64,000 bases of DNA from Ga0077560 sp046330435 (GTDB taxonomy: Bacteria; Actinomycetota; Thermoleophilia; Miltoncostaeales; Miltoncostaeaceae): assembly GCA_046330435.1 (NCBI GenBank), contig JAXLST010000006.1:1-64000 (forward strand). The letters are read 5' to 3'. This document shows, one piece after another, positions 44,405 to 53,988 of this stretch (its first letter is position 1; the number at the start of each line of letters is the position of its first letter). The translations under genes were made by a program, and so were the position numbers. A model generated the notes under the pieces. The model was not told the origin of the DNA. It saw only the letters and a program-made list of their open reading frames with translations, and ran no database searches.

Positions 44405-45169
44405 CTACGCCGCCAGCCACCCGCCGTCGGCGGGGATGATCGCGCCGTTCACGCCGCGCGACTCATCCGAGGCCAGGAACAGGGTGAGGTCGGCGATCTC
44501 ACCGGGCTGCAGCTGCCGGGGGATCGCGGCGTACCAGGCCTGGCTGCGGGCCATCCCCGCCGGGTCCATCCGCGTCGCATCGACGCTTTCCATGATGTTG
44601 GTCTCCACCGCGCCCGCGGCGATCGCGTTGCAGCGGATCCCCTCCGGCCCGTAGCGCCAGGCCGTCTGCTTGGTCATGCCGACCAGCCCGTGCTTGGAGA
44701 CCGTGTAGGCCAGGCCGGCGGCGCCGCCGCCCATGCCGGCCACCGAGGCGACGTTCACGATGGAGCCGCCCCCGGAGTCGAGCATCACGGGGATCGCGGC
44801 GCGGGTCAGGAACATCGGGCCGGTGAGGTTCACGCCCAGGACCCGCTGCCACATCGCGTCGTCGAGCTCCGCGGCGCCCTGGTCCAGGTCCATCACGCCG
44901 GCGTTGTTCACCAGGACGTCCAGGCGGCCGTCCCGCTCGCGGGCCGCCGCGATGATCGCCTCGGCCTGCGCCCGGTCCGACACGTCGCCCGGCACGCCCA
45001 TCATGCTGCCGCCGGCCTCCCGCACCAGCCGGCACGTCTCCTCCAGCGGCTCCTGGTGCCAGTCCGCGCCCCAGACGACGGCCCCCTCGGCGGCGAACCG
45101 CAGGGCCATCGCCCGCCCCATGCCGGACCCCGCGCCGGTGATCACGGCGACCTTCGCGTCAAGCCGCAT
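44405..45169 (-). CDS. SDR family oxidoreductase
   Basis: ATG 45169 with GGAGG; 254 residues. Motifs: TGAGSGMGRAMALRF, NNAGVMD, VNVASVAG, YTVSKHGLVG (Tyr and Lys of the active site) and PADGGW near the end. It is a classical NAD(P)-dependent SDR of glucose-1-dehydrogenase/3-oxoacyl-reductase size; the substrate is not predictable. Its 3' end abuts the decayed acyltransferase. Confidence 0.88.
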   Translation of the reverse strand: MRLDAKVAVITGAGSGMGRAMALRFAAEGAVVWGADWHQEPLEETCRLVREAGGSMMGVPGDVSDRAQAEAIIAAARERDGRLDVLVNNAGVMDLDQGAAELDDAMWQRVLGVNLTGPMFLTRAAIPVMLDSGGGSIVNVASVAGMGGGAAGLAYTVSKHGLVGMTKQTAWRYGPEGIRCNAIAAGAVETNIMESVDATRMDPAGMARSQAWYAAIPRQLQPGEIADLTLFLASDESRGVNGAIIPADGGWLAA

Positions 45170-45305
45170 CACCCACCTCCTTCGTCCCCGTCCACCTCAG
45201 GGGACGGCCACACCGAGCGTACGACCGCGGTCCCCCGGGGCCGACCGGGTCACCCCGGAACCGGGCGGCGGGAAACCGGCGGAGCCCCCCGGGTAGGCTC
45301 GTCGC

Positions 45306-47006
45306 GTGCCCAGACGTGCCCTCCTCGCCGGGGCCGCCCTCGCGGCGGCCGCAGCGGTCATCGCCGTGCCCCACTCCGCCCGCCGGGCGGACGCCCAGCC
45401 GCCCGCCGCCGGGTCCTGCGCCGCCGCGAACCCGTCCGGCGCGGTCGCGAAACCCCACTTCGTCCGCCGTATCACGACCGGTGAGACCGGCTGGTTCGCC
45501 TCACCGTCGCTGGTCGACCTGGACGGCGACGGCCGGCTCGAGATCGTCGCGCCCATGTACTCCACGTTCGTCTACGACGCGCGCGGGCGGCAGCTCGGGA
45601 AGGGCACCGCCACCAAGGGCCGCGTGTACGCGCCGGGCGTCGTCGCCGACCTGGACGGCGACGGCACCAAGGAGATCGTGGTGGGTGGCAACGAGGGGTC
45701 CGTCGCCGCGTACCGGCTCCGCGGCGGGAACCTGCAGGTCGCCTGGACGGCGTCCACGGCCAGCGGCGGGCAGGCCCCAGAGGCCCGCGGCATGGCGGCG
45801 GCCGACCTGGACGGCGACGGCCGCACCGAGGTGATCGTCACCACCACGAACACCGCCTCCGACGGCGCCCAGGTGTTCGTGTTCGACGCCGACGGCCGCC
45901 TGTACCGGCCCGCCGGCGCCGGGCCGGGCGCGTGGCCCCGGTACAACGCGAGCGACCGGTCGTTCAACGGGCAGGGCAACCAGGGCTACGGCGCCTACGG
46001 CCTCAACGTGGGCGTCGGGAACCTCGACGACGACCCGCAGCTCGAGATCGTCGTGACGTTCGACAACCACCAGATCAACGTCTTCAACCACGACGGGACC
46101 TCGGTGCTCGCCTCCCCGTGGTTCACCAACCGCCAGAGCGCCTTCGAGGGACGGCGGATGGGCTGGGGGCAGTTCATCCGGTGGCTCTCCCCCACCGTGG
46201 AGCGCAACCACTACCACCTGCACCGCGGCCCCTGGCCCGACGTGCGCCGGCAGATGTGGCTGCAGTGGACGGCGTCCCCGCCGTCGGTCGCCGACCTGGA
46301 CGGCGATGGCCGGAACGAGGTCGTCGGGCTTCCGAACGCGGAGCGCAAGGAGCCGTACGAGACCCAGGCGTACGCGTTCATGGTCCTCGACGGCGCGCAG
46401 GGCGGCGGTGCCCGCTCCGCGATGCGCCACCGCGGCTTCGCGAACCCGCCCCTGTCCCGCAAGCCCGCCGTCCGCGCGTCCGGTGACTGGTACCCGCCCA
46501 GCGGCGTCCCCGCCCCCACCGTCGTGGACGTCACCGGCGACGCGCGCCCCGAGATCGTCGCCGCGGTGCCGGACGGGGCCGTGTACGCCGTGGGCGCGAA
46601 CGGCCGCAAGCTCTGGCGGTACGACTACGCCCGCGGCGGGCGGCGCACGTTCGCCTCCGAGGTGGTCGCCGCGGACCTCAACCGCGACGGCCGGCCGGAG
46701 CTGGTGTTCGCCACCTACTCCCTGTCGCACAACGGCGGCCGCCTGATCGTGCTGAACGGCCGCGGCAAGCGCCTGTACGAGCTGCGCATCCCGCGGCAGG
46801 GCACCAACGGCAACGGCATCGGCGTGCCCGCGGCGCCGTCGGTCGCGGACATCGACGGGGACGGGCGGCTCGAGATCGTCCTGAGCTCCTTCGACCACGG
46901 CCTCGACGTGTACCGGGTGCCGGGGTCGGCGGCGAACTGCCTGCCGTGGCCCACGGGCCGCGGCAACCTGCTGCGCAACGGGATGGGCCCGGCGACCGCC
47001 GGTTAG
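45306..47006 (+). CDS. Secreted FG-GAP/VCBS-repeat protein
   Basis: GTG 45306; 566 residues. Signal peptide of ~32 residues ending RADA-Q. At least seven D-x-D-x-D-G-type calcium loops within VADLDGDGxxEIV repeats (e.g. LVDLDGDGRLEIV, ADLDGDGTKEIV, ADIDGDGRLEIV) build an integrin-like seven-bladed propeller. It is extracellular, probably adhesive or ligand-binding. It overlaps the convergent GGDEF gene by four bases. Confidence 0.85.
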   Translation: MPRRALLAGAALAAAAAVIAVPHSARRADAQPPAAGSCAAANPSGAVAKPHFVRRITTGETGWFASPSLVDLDGDGRLEIVAPMYSTFVYDARGRQLGKGTATKGRVYAPGVVADLDGDGTKEIVVGGNEGSVAAYRLRGGNLQVAWTASTASGGQAPEARGMAAADLDGDGRTEVIVTTTNTASDGAQVFVFDADGRLYRPAGAGPGAWPRYNASDRSFNGQGNQGYGAYGLNVGVGNLDDDPQLEIVVTFDNHQINVFNHDGTSVLASPWFTNRQSAFEGRRMGWGQFIRWLSPTVERNHYHLHRGPWPDVRRQMWLQWTASPPSVADLDGDGRNEVVGLPNAERKEPYETQAYAFMVLDGAQGGGARSAMRHRGFANPPLSRKPAVRASGDWYPPSGVPAPTVVDVTGDARPEIVAAVPDGAVYAVGANGRKLWRYDYARGGRRTFASEVVAADLNRDGRPELVFATYSLSHNGGRLIVLNGRGKRLYELRIPRQGTNGNGIGVPAAPSVADIDGDGRLEIVLSSFDHGLDVYRVPGSAANCLPWPTGRGNLLRNGMGPATAG

Positions 47007-48766
47007 GACGCGTGCACGGCCGGGGCGGCGCCCGCCACCCGGTCCTTGCCGCCGCGCTTTGCCTCGAACAGCGCCGCGTCCGCCGCGGCGATCAGCGTCT
47101 CCGGGGTCTGGGTGCCCGGGCAGCTCAACGCGACCCCGACCGACGCCGTCACGTGCACCCGGGCACCGCCGGGCGCCTCCACGCGCAGGTCCGCGATGTC
47201 CCGGCGGATCCGCTCCGCGAAGGACCGGGCGTCGGCCCACGTGGCGGACGGCAGCACGACCGCCAGCTCCTCACCGCCGTAGCGGGCGGGGCGGTCCTGC
47301 TCCCGGCAGCCGTCGCGCAGCAGCCCGCCGACCGCCGACAGCACCATGTCGCCGGTCTGGTGGCCGTGGGCGTCGTTGATCGCCTTGAAGTCGTCCAGGT
47401 CGATGAGCACCAGCGCCGTGCATCCCCGGCGGGCCATCGCCGCGCGCAGGTCCTCCTGGAACCGGCGGTGGTTCCACAGGCCGGTGAGGTGGTCGGTCTC
47501 GGCGAGGTGGCGCAGCCGCTCGTGCGTGTCCGCGGCGCGCAGGCCCGCCGACAGCTGGCTCGCCAGCGTGACCAGCCGGTGCCGCGCCTCGGTGTCGAAC
47601 GCCTGCCCGGGGCGCACGCACACCAGGGCGGTGCGCTCCGGCAGCCCCCCGACCGGCACCGCCAGGCCGTGCAGGCCGCCCTCCTCGCCCACGGTCACGC
47701 GGTTCCCCGCGACGGCCCGCCGGCGCATCGCCTCCGCGAACGCCGCGACGTCCTCGTCGGCGGGCGGCGCGGCGTTGCTGCCGGGCAGCGCCACCACCTC
47801 GGCGGCGACGGCCTCGCCGGCCGACAGCACGGCGAGCTCCACCAGGGCGTCGGGATCGAGCAGCGTCCCCATCGCCTCGCCCACGCGCTCGAGCGCCGCG
47901 TCGCCGCGCTCCCGCTCGCGGTCCAGGGCCTCCAGGCGGGCCCGGCTCTGCCGCACCCGGCGACGGCGTTCCCAGTCGGCCACGGTGAGCAGCAGCACCA
48001 CCGGGACGGTCAGCAGCGCCCACAGGGCGTTGCCGGTGGACATCGCGGCGACGGCCGCCAGCAGCCCCACCGGGAACATCAGCGCGTCGACGGTCTGGGA
48101 CACCAGCAGGTCCCGCAGGTTGTCGGCCCAGCTGCGGCCGTCGTCGTCCCAGACGTTCAGCACCGTGTCCGACACGGCCTCCACCGCAAGCTGCGCGCCG
48201 AACATGAGGACGTACACCGGCCAGCCGCGCGTGTCGGGCTCCGGGACGCCGGCGATCGCGATGACCGCGACGGGGCCCATCACGTGCCACGACGACGCCA
48301 GCGCCGACAGCAGCCGGTCGGCGGGGAGCCGGCCCGTGAACACCGCCAGCGCCGCGCCCGCGAGCATCGCGGCGCCCACCAGGAGGGGGACCGCCCCCAC
48401 CGGGAGCAGCAGCACCATGGGCACCAGCGTCACCTCGGTGCCAAGCACGAAGGCCGGCCCCAGCTCGAACCGCACCTGCGTGGCCAGCAGGTACGCCAGC
48501 ACCAGCATGGCGCCCTCGGCCGGCGCCACCAGGCCGGGCCGGTCGATCAGCAGCAGGCAGGCGACCGCCGCGGCGAGGTACGCCGCCGCGGACACCGACA
48601 CCGCGGTGAGGAGCCGGCGGCTGAACCGCAGCGGCTGCGGGGTCCACCGGGCGTCCAGGTCGGCGAGCGTGCCGCCGATCGCGGCCGCCACCGAGCGGGG
48701 CCCGACACGGATGTCAGGGGTGTCGCGGATCCGGGGATTATTGCCAGCCTTCGGCGATTCACCCAA
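47003..48766 (-). CDS. Membrane diguanylate cyclase (MASE-like, GAF-like, GGDEF)
   Basis: 587 residues if TTG 48766 is the start; no ribosome site is visible, and GTG 48691 is an alternative. About seven hydrophobic helices (~50-260) form a membrane sensor, followed by a helical linker, a GAF-like region (~285-405) and a GGDEF domain (~420-580) with the active RYGGEEL site. It has no EAL domain, so it is a dedicated cyclic-di-GMP synthase. It is the third such enzyme in 12 kb. Confidence 0.88.
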   Translation of the reverse strand: MGESPKAGNNPRIRDTPDIRVGPRSVAAAIGGTLADLDARWTPQPLRFSRRLLTAVSVSAAAYLAAAVACLLLIDRPGLVAPAEGAMLVLAYLLATQVRFELGPAFVLGTEVTLVPMVLLLPVGAVPLLVGAAMLAGAALAVFTGRLPADRLLSALASSWHVMGPVAVIAIAGVPEPDTRGWPVYVLMFGAQLAVEAVSDTVLNVWDDDGRSWADNLRDLLVSQTVDALMFPVGLLAAVAAMSTGNALWALLTVPVVLLLTVADWERRRRVRQSRARLEALDRERERGDAALERVGEAMGTLLDPDALVELAVLSAGEAVAAEVVALPGSNAAPPADEDVAAFAEAMRRRAVAGNRVTVGEEGGLHGLAVPVGGLPERTALVCVRPGQAFDTEARHRLVTLASQLSAGLRAADTHERLRHLAETDHLTGLWNHRRFQEDLRAAMARRGCTALVLIDLDDFKAINDAHGHQTGDMVLSAVGGLLRDGCREQDRPARYGGEELAVVLPSATWADARSFAERIRRDIADLRVEAPGGARVHVTASVGVALSCPGTQTPETLIAAADAALFEAKRGGKDRVAGAAPAVHAS

Positions 48767-48804
48767 AAACGCGCAAACGCCGCCCGATCACGGCGGGCGG
48801 GGGC

Positions 48805-49251
48805 TCAGCGGGGTGCCGCGCGCGCCACCCGCGCCGCGGTGTCCCGCACCCGGGCGCTGAGGCGCAGCAGGGTGCGCGACACCGCCGGGACCCGGACGCG
48901 GAACGTGATCCCCGCCCGCGACCGGTGGCCGTCCGCCGACACCGCCACCCACGTGACCCGGTAGGTGCCGGGCCCCGCCGGGGGCACCGTGATCCGCACG
49001 CGGCGCGCGTCACCCGGGACCCGCGCCGCCGTGACCTCGCTCCGGCCGGCGGGACCGGTGACCACGGCGTCCCCCACCCGCGCGACCGGCTCCCCGTAGG
49101 TCGCCGTGACGGCCGGCGGCGTGACGGCCGGCCGGGCGCCGTCGGGTGGGACGGTCGCGGCCAGCGGGCTGTGGGCGGTGGCCGGCACGGCCGCCGCCAG
49201 GAGCGCGGCCAGCACCGCGCCGGACATGTGAGGGCGGGCGGCGGCGCGCAT
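48805..49251 (-). CDS. copC: CopC-domain periplasmic/secreted protein
   Basis: 148 residues from ATG 49251. After the signal peptide, the mature protein begins AHSPLAATVPPDGARP, with the N-terminal histidine used for copper in CopC, and YRVTWVAVSADGHRSRAGITFRV supplies the second histidine. The ~20-residue tail is basic rather than a membrane anchor. No copD follows. Likely role: extracytoplasmic copper binding. Confidence 0.85.
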   Translation of the reverse strand: MRAAARPHMSGAVLAALLAAAVPATAHSPLAATVPPDGARPAVTPPAVTATYGEPVARVGDAVVTGPAGRSEVTAARVPGDARRVRITVPPAGPGTYRVTWVAVSADGHRSRAGITFRVRVPAVSRTLLRLSARVRDTAARVARAAPR

Positions 49252-49365
49252 GCGGACTCCTCGGACGGGCGTGGGGGACGCCCTTCGGGATACCGCCGGG
49301 GGGCGTCCCGCGCAACGCCCCGGGGGCCCGGTGGAACCGGGACGGGCGCCGCGCGGGACGGGGCC

Positions 49366-49833
49366 TCAGGTGAAGATGATCTGGCCGCCCGCCGCCATCG
49401 CGTAGAAGTCCCCCACCGTGATGATGTCCTGCACCTGGTCCACGAAGTCCTCGCGGGACAGGCCGAACATGTCCACCGAGGCCTGGCAGGCGTACAGCCC
49501 CGCCCCGGTGTCCGCGATCATCTCGATGAACTCCGAGATGGGCGGGATGTCGAGGTCCTCCATCTTCTTCTGCATGAAGTGCGTGGCCAGCGCCGACATG
49601 CCGGGCAGGCCGCCGAGCAACGTGGGGATGTGCATCCCCGGGTTGCCGACCGTCGCCACCTTGATGTGCTCGATCCGCTTCTTCTGGACGGCGTCCATCC
49701 CGAAGAAGGTGAAGAACAGGTTCGCCTCGATGCCCTCGGCCCGCGCCCCGTTGGCCATGATGAGCGCCGGGTAGATCCCCTCCAGGGACCCCTTGGAGAC
49801 GATGATCGAGACCTTCGTGATGGGCTCGGACAT
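49366..49833 (-). CDS. DsrE/DsrF-like sulfur-relay protein
   Basis: 155 residues from ATG 49833, two bases after the TusE-like stop. The core reads KVSIIVSKGSLEGIYPALIMANGARAE, FFTFFGMDAV and GAGLYACQASVDMFG, with the conserved cysteine where DsrE-type proteins carry a persulfide. This is the DsrE2-like group of sulfur carriers. It is the last gene of a three-gene operon with a TusE/DsrC-like protein and an SQR-like flavoprotein. Confidence 0.88.
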   Translation of the reverse strand: MSEPITKVSIIVSKGSLEGIYPALIMANGARAEGIEANLFFTFFGMDAVQKKRIEHIKVATVGNPGMHIPTLLGGLPGMSALATHFMQKKMEDLDIPPISEFIEMIADTGAGLYACQASVDMFGLSREDFVDQVQDIITVGDFYAMAAGGQIIFT

Positions 49834-49835
49834 GG

Positions 49836-50153
49836 TCAGATGCATCCCTTCGGCTTCGGGATGCCGGCGATACGCGCCGCCATCTTGGCCGGCCCCTTCG
49901 GGAACAGCTCGTACAGCTCCTTCACGCTCACCCCGGAGCCCTTGCCGAGCCCGCGCACGGCGGGGCCGCTGCCGGTCTCCAGGAACTGCCTGCGCGTGTA
50001 GTCGATGACCTGCCAGTGCCGGTCCGTGAGGGCCTCGATGCCCTCGGCCCGGGCGATCTCCGCGGCGATCTCCGGCGTCCACTGGGCGGGGTCGGTGAAG
50101 AACCCCTCGTCGTTGAGGTCGACGGTGACGCCCGCATAGGTGGCGGTGCTCAT
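49836..50153 (-). CDS. TusE/DsrC family sulfur carrier
   Basis: 105 residues; the ATG overlaps the flavoprotein stop (TGATG). It contains DEGFFTDPAQWTPEIAAEIA and LTDRHWQVIDYTRRQF and ends in KPKGCI, with the invariant penultimate cysteine. The second, upstream cysteine of true DsrC is absent (AARIAGIPKPKGC), so it is TusE-like, carrying sulfur on a single thiol. Confidence 0.88.
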   Translation of the reverse strand: MSTATYAGVTVDLNDEGFFTDPAQWTPEIAAEIARAEGIEALTDRHWQVIDYTRRQFLETGSGPAVRGLGKGSGVSVKELYELFPKGPAKMAARIAGIPKPKGCI

Positions 50154-51430
50154 CAGGTGTCCTCCCTGTCCGCGGCGCGGGCGGCGGGGTGGTGCTTGCC
50201 GCGCGCCGGCATGCGCGTGCCGATGCCGGGGATGTCCCGGCCGGGCAGCAGCGTGTGCCAGTAGAACCACTGGAACATGAGCTTCCCCAGGTGGTTGAGC
50301 CGGCTCTCCTTGAGCAGCGGCATCCCCACCGGGCCCGGGAAGTGCCCGGGCAGCGGCTCGGTCTCGTAGTTGAAGTCGATGAGCAGGGCCTTCTTGAAGC
50401 CCGTCTCGATGAAGCAGTTGGCGTGGCCGTCGTAGCCGGCGTCCAGCTCCCGGCCCTCCAGGAACCGCACGACGTTGCCGGCCAGCACCTCGCCCTCGAA
50501 GTGGGTCACCGAGCCGGCCTTCGACACCGGCAGGCTCGTGGCGTCGCCGATCGCGAACACGTTGGGCGCGACGGTGCTCTGCAGCGTGCGGGGGTCGGTG
50601 GGCACGAAGCCCAGCTCGTCGCCCAGCCCCGGCGAGCGGGCGACGTAGTCCGCGCCGTTGTGCGCGGGGATCACGGCCAGCAGGTCGAACGGCACCTCCC
50701 GCCCGTCGTAGGCGGTCAGCGTGCCGCCCATGCCGCCGTCGCGGTAGGCGACCTCGCCGGTGTTGAACTCGGTGGTGAGGTGGACGCCCTTCTCCTCCAG
50801 CAGGCCGCCGAGGGCCCGCGAGGCGACCGGCTTGGTGAACGCGCCGTCCAGCGGGGTCACGAACTCCAGGTCCACGCGGTCGCGGATCCCGCGCTCGTGC
50901 AGGTACCAGTCGGCGAGGAAGCAGAACTCCAGCGGCGCGACCGGGCACTTGATGGGCATGTCGACGACGTTCACCACCAGGCGGCCGCCGTCGAACCGCT
51001 CCAGGGCCTCGTGCAGCGCGACCGCGCCGGGGAGGTCGTAGAACGTGAACGCGCTGGTGCCCCAGCCGGGGCCGGTGAGGCCCTCGGTCTCCTCCGGGGC
51101 GAGGGCGGCGCCGCTGGCGACGATCAGCACGTCGTACGGCTCCTCCCCGCCGTCCCCCAGCACGACGACGTCACGCGCGATGTCGACGCGGTCGACGCCG
51201 GACTCCAGGTACCGGATGGGGCCCATGAGCTGGCGTGACCGGGGCTTGACGATGTCCTCGGCGCCGGTGAGCCCGAACGGGACGAACAGCAGCCCCGGCT
51301 GGTACACGTGGCGGTCGTCGCGGTCGATGACCGTGATCTGCGCGCCGGTGTCCTCGAGGGCCCGGTGCAGGCGGTTCGCGGTGAGGGTGCCGCCGGTTCC
51401 GGCACCCAGGATGACGATGCGGGCGGACAT
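50153..51430 (-). CDS. SQR-like FAD-dependent pyridine nucleotide-disulfide oxidoreductase
   Basis: ATG 51430; 425 residues. IVILGAGTGGTLTANRLHR binds FAD, RHVYQPGLLFVPFG follows as in sulfide:quinone oxidoreductases, and VDMPIKCPVAPLEFCFLAD holds the redox-cysteine region. VFAIGDATSLPVSKAG is the second FAD motif. The C-terminus is amphipathic (MFQWFYWHTLLPG), as in monotopic membrane flavoproteins. Likely oxidises sulfide or a sulfur carrier and feeds electrons to quinone. It heads the operon with the TusE- and DsrE-like proteins. Confidence 0.85.
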   Translation of the reverse strand: MSARIVILGAGTGGTLTANRLHRALEDTGAQITVIDRDDRHVYQPGLLFVPFGLTGAEDIVKPRSRQLMGPIRYLESGVDRVDIARDVVVLGDGGEEPYDVLIVASGAALAPEETEGLTGPGWGTSAFTFYDLPGAVALHEALERFDGGRLVVNVVDMPIKCPVAPLEFCFLADWYLHERGIRDRVDLEFVTPLDGAFTKPVASRALGGLLEEKGVHLTTEFNTGEVAYRDGGMGGTLTAYDGREVPFDLLAVIPAHNGADYVARSPGLGDELGFVPTDPRTLQSTVAPNVFAIGDATSLPVSKAGSVTHFEGEVLAGNVVRFLEGRELDAGYDGHANCFIETGFKKALLIDFNYETEPLPGHFPGPVGMPLLKESRLNHLGKLMFQWFYWHTLLPGRDIPGIGTRMPARGKHHPAARAADREDT

Positions 51431-51576
51431 GGGTCGGGACCTCCCTTCTCGTCCCCAATGGTCCGCCTGGCGGGCGGCCGGCATAACGGGGCGGCCCCGC
51501 ACCGGCTCGCGGATGGACCGCAGCCCGCCGTGCGGCCATCCATAGGCGGGGGCGATGAATCCCCGGGCAATCGGTC

Positions 51577-51605
51577 TTGGACCCCCCGAGGTCCGCCGGT
51601 TTACG
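51577..51605 (+). promoter_or_regulatory. Candidate promoter of the methyltransferase gene
   Basis: TTGGAC (51577-51582), a 17-base spacer and TTTACG (51600-51605) precede the GTG start at 51655 by about 50 bases. The -35 is good; the -10 is imperfect. Confidence 0.35.
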
Positions 51606-51654
51606 GTGCCGCCGAACCGGCGCCCGGGGCGGGCGCCCGACGAGGGGGACAGCG

Positions 51655-52470
51655 GTGCCGCAACCGATCGGCGTGGACTACTCCGAGCTCCACCGGCTCG
51701 ACAGCCCGGCCAACCGGCTCATCCGGGAGAGCATCTGGGCGCCTGAGGACGACATCGGCCAGCAGTCCTTCACCACCCTGTCCTACATGGACGAGGTGAT
51801 CCACCGGCTCGGCATCACGGAGGACACCCACCTGCTGGACGTCGGGAGCGGCACGGGCGGCCCCGCCGCATACCTCGCGGCGCGCACCGGGTGCCGCATC
51901 ACCGGGGTGGAGATCAACGAGGTGGGCGTCGAGGTGGCGGCGTCGCTGGTCGCCAAGGCCGGCGTGGCCGGCCGCGTGAGCTTCCATCAGGGCGACGCGA
52001 TGTCGATGCCGTTCGAGGACGGCGCGTTCGACATGGCGCTGAGCCTCAACGTGATGAACGTGTTCGAGGACAAGACCGCCCTGTTCCGCGAGGTGCGGCG
52101 CGTGCTGCGGCCGGGCGGGCGCTGGATGTTCCTGTCCGGCACGTTCGACCTCGACGAGGGCGACGCGGACACCCGCAGGCGCCTGGCGCGCGGCTACCTC
52201 ATCCCGCAGTTCTACGACTCGCTGGCCGAGTACAAGGCGAAGCTCAAGACGGCGGGGTTCGTGGTCGACGAGGTGCTCGAGTACCTCTCGGACTTCCGCA
52301 CGCAGGTGAGCCGGTGGGGCAACGCCTACCGCACCCACCGGGACGCGATCGCGGTCGAGCAGGGCGAGGAGAACACCGCGTACCACATCGACTACTTCGA
52401 CGCGTACCTCGCGATGATCGACGCCGGGAAGGCCTCCAACCACCTCATCCTGAGCACGAACCCGGCGTGA
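51655..52470 (+). CDS. SAM-dependent methyltransferase
   Basis: GTG 51655; 271 residues. LLDVGSGTGGPAAYLA (SAM motif I, ~61), ITGVEINEVGVEVA, GDAMSMPFEDGAFDMALSLNVMN and LREV..VLRPGGRWMFL are the class I core of the UbiE/phosphoethanolamine-methyltransferase-like group. No transmembrane segment. The substrate is unknown. Confidence 0.85.
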   Translation: MPQPIGVDYSELHRLDSPANRLIRESIWAPEDDIGQQSFTTLSYMDEVIHRLGITEDTHLLDVGSGTGGPAAYLAARTGCRITGVEINEVGVEVAASLVAKAGVAGRVSFHQGDAMSMPFEDGAFDMALSLNVMNVFEDKTALFREVRRVLRPGGRWMFLSGTFDLDEGDADTRRRLARGYLIPQFYDSLAEYKAKLKTAGFVVDEVLEYLSDFRTQVSRWGNAYRTHRDAIAVEQGEENTAYHIDYFDAYLAMIDAGKASNHLILSTNPA

Positions 52471-52480
52471 CCCGCCGGGT

Positions 52481-52503
52481 GGGCGGGAGCGGCGCTCCCG
52501 TCC
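52481..52503 (+). terminator. Hairpin after the methyltransferase gene
   Basis: GGGCGGGAGC (52481-52490) pairs with GCTCCCGTCC (52494-52503), with one G-U pair, around a three-base loop, ten bases after the stop. Confidence 0.55.
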
Positions 52504-52555
52504 GCCCGGTGCGCATCCCGGGGACCGTGCGCCGCCGAACGGAGCCCCCGGACCC

Positions 52556-53968
52556 ATGACCGCGACCGAGCCCCCCAACCTGTACCGGGAACTCGTGGCC
52601 GGCCTGGCGGACGACCCCGACGCGGTCGTGCTGGTGGAGGACGGCGCGCCGTGCACCGCGGGCGCGTTCCTGGCGCGTATCGCCGGCGGCGCGGCGCGGA
52701 TCGCCGCGCGCACCTCGCCGGGGGACCGGGTCGCGGTGCCGGAGGCCTCGCGCGTGGACCGGCTGGCGCTGGCGTACGCGTGCTTCGCCACGGGCCGCAC
52801 CGCGGTGTTCCTGCCCGGCGACGCCGAGGGGACCCGCGAGGTCCTGGAGGGCACCGGGGCAGTGGAGCTGCCCGACGGAGAGGTCCCGCCGTGGGACGGC
52901 ACGGTGGGCACCCACGACCCGGCGCTCATCATCCACACCTCGGGCACGACGGCGACGCTCCGCAAGGGCGTGCTGGTCTCGCACGAGTGCGTGAGCGGCT
53001 GCGCGGCGTTCATGAACACGGCGATGGGCGTGACCGCCGAGATCCGCGAGGTGCTGTTCGCGCCCGTCGACCACCTCTACGGCTTCGGCCGCTGCCACGC
53101 CGTGCTCACCGCGGGCGGCGCCCTGCTGCTCGCCACCGAGCGCTCCAACCTGATGACCGTGGTGGCCGCCCTGCGCGACGGCTACAACGCCCTCGCGCTG
53201 GTCCCGGCGGTGTTCTCCGCGCTGCTGTCGGCCGCGGAGCCCCGGCTGCGCGCGGCGGGCGGCGGCGTCCGGTGGATCCAGACCGGGGCGATGCGCCTGG
53301 AGGGCACGTACCGAGAGCTCCTGCTGGAGGTCTTCCCCGGCGCGGTCATCGGGATGCACTACGGGCTCACCGAGGTCATGCGCGCGACGTTCCTGGACCT
53401 GCGCCGGGAGCGGCACAAGCTGCACACCGAGGGCCGTCCCCGCCCGGGCGTGCGGATGGAGATCCGCGACGGCGACGGGCGGGCGCTGCCCGCCGGGACC
53501 GAGGGCGAGGTGGTGATCTCCGGGCCGGCGCTCGCGATGGGCTACACGCTGGCCGACGAGTGGCACCGGCGGCTCACGCCGGACGGGTGGTACCGCACGG
53601 GCGACATCGGCCTGCTGGACGAGGACGGCTACTTCGTGTTCGCCGGCCGCGGCGACGACATCGTCAACGTGAACGGCAACCTGGTCCACCCCATGGAGGT
53701 CGAGGGCCCCCTGGGCGCACTGGTGGACGCGCCGTTCTGCGTGGTGGGCGCGCGCGACCCGCTGGGCCGCCGCGACAGCGTGCTGGTGCTGTGCGTCGAG
53801 GGGGCCGAGCCCCCCGACCCGCGGGACGTGGCGCGGCACCTGTCGGCCCTGGAGGACCACAAGGTGCCGCGCCATGCGATCACCGTGCCGGAGCTCCCGC
53901 GCACCGCGACCGGGAAGGTGCGGCGCCGGGAGCTGGCCCGCATCGCCGCGGAGGCGATCGCGGCCTGA
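52556..53968 (+). CDS. AMP-binding acyl-CoA synthetase/ligase-like enzyme
   Basis: ATG 52556; 470 residues, shorter than typical acyl-CoA synthetases, mainly because the N-terminal half is compact. Motifs present: HTSGTTATLRKG (P-loop), MHYGLTEVMRATF, WYRTGDIGLLDEDGYFVFAGRGDDIVN (split for hinge) and PRTATGKVRRREL with the catalytic lysine. The family adenylates a carboxylate and passes it to CoA or a carrier thiol. No carrier protein is adjacent; the substrate is unknown. Confidence 0.88.
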   Translation: MTATEPPNLYRELVAGLADDPDAVVLVEDGAPCTAGAFLARIAGGAARIAARTSPGDRVAVPEASRVDRLALAYACFATGRTAVFLPGDAEGTREVLEGTGAVELPDGEVPPWDGTVGTHDPALIIHTSGTTATLRKGVLVSHECVSGCAAFMNTAMGVTAEIREVLFAPVDHLYGFGRCHAVLTAGGALLLATERSNLMTVVAALRDGYNALALVPAVFSALLSAAEPRLRAAGGGVRWIQTGAMRLEGTYRELLLEVFPGAVIGMHYGLTEVMRATFLDLRRERHKLHTEGRPRPGVRMEIRDGDGRALPAGTEGEVVISGPALAMGYTLADEWHRRLTPDGWYRTGDIGLLDEDGYFVFAGRGDDIVNVNGNLVHPMEVEGPLGALVDAPFCVVGARDPLGRRDSVLVLCVEGAEPPDPRDVARHLSALEDHKVPRHAITVPELPRTATGKVRRRELARIAAEAIAA

Positions 53969-53988
53969 CGCCCGGCGCCGCCCGCCCG

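Noticed and set aside
48767..48804. Cyclic-di-GMP riboswitch upstream of the membrane GGDEF gene
   Set aside because: The short upstream segment lacks the conserved GEMM core bases; only a weak GC hairpin is visible.
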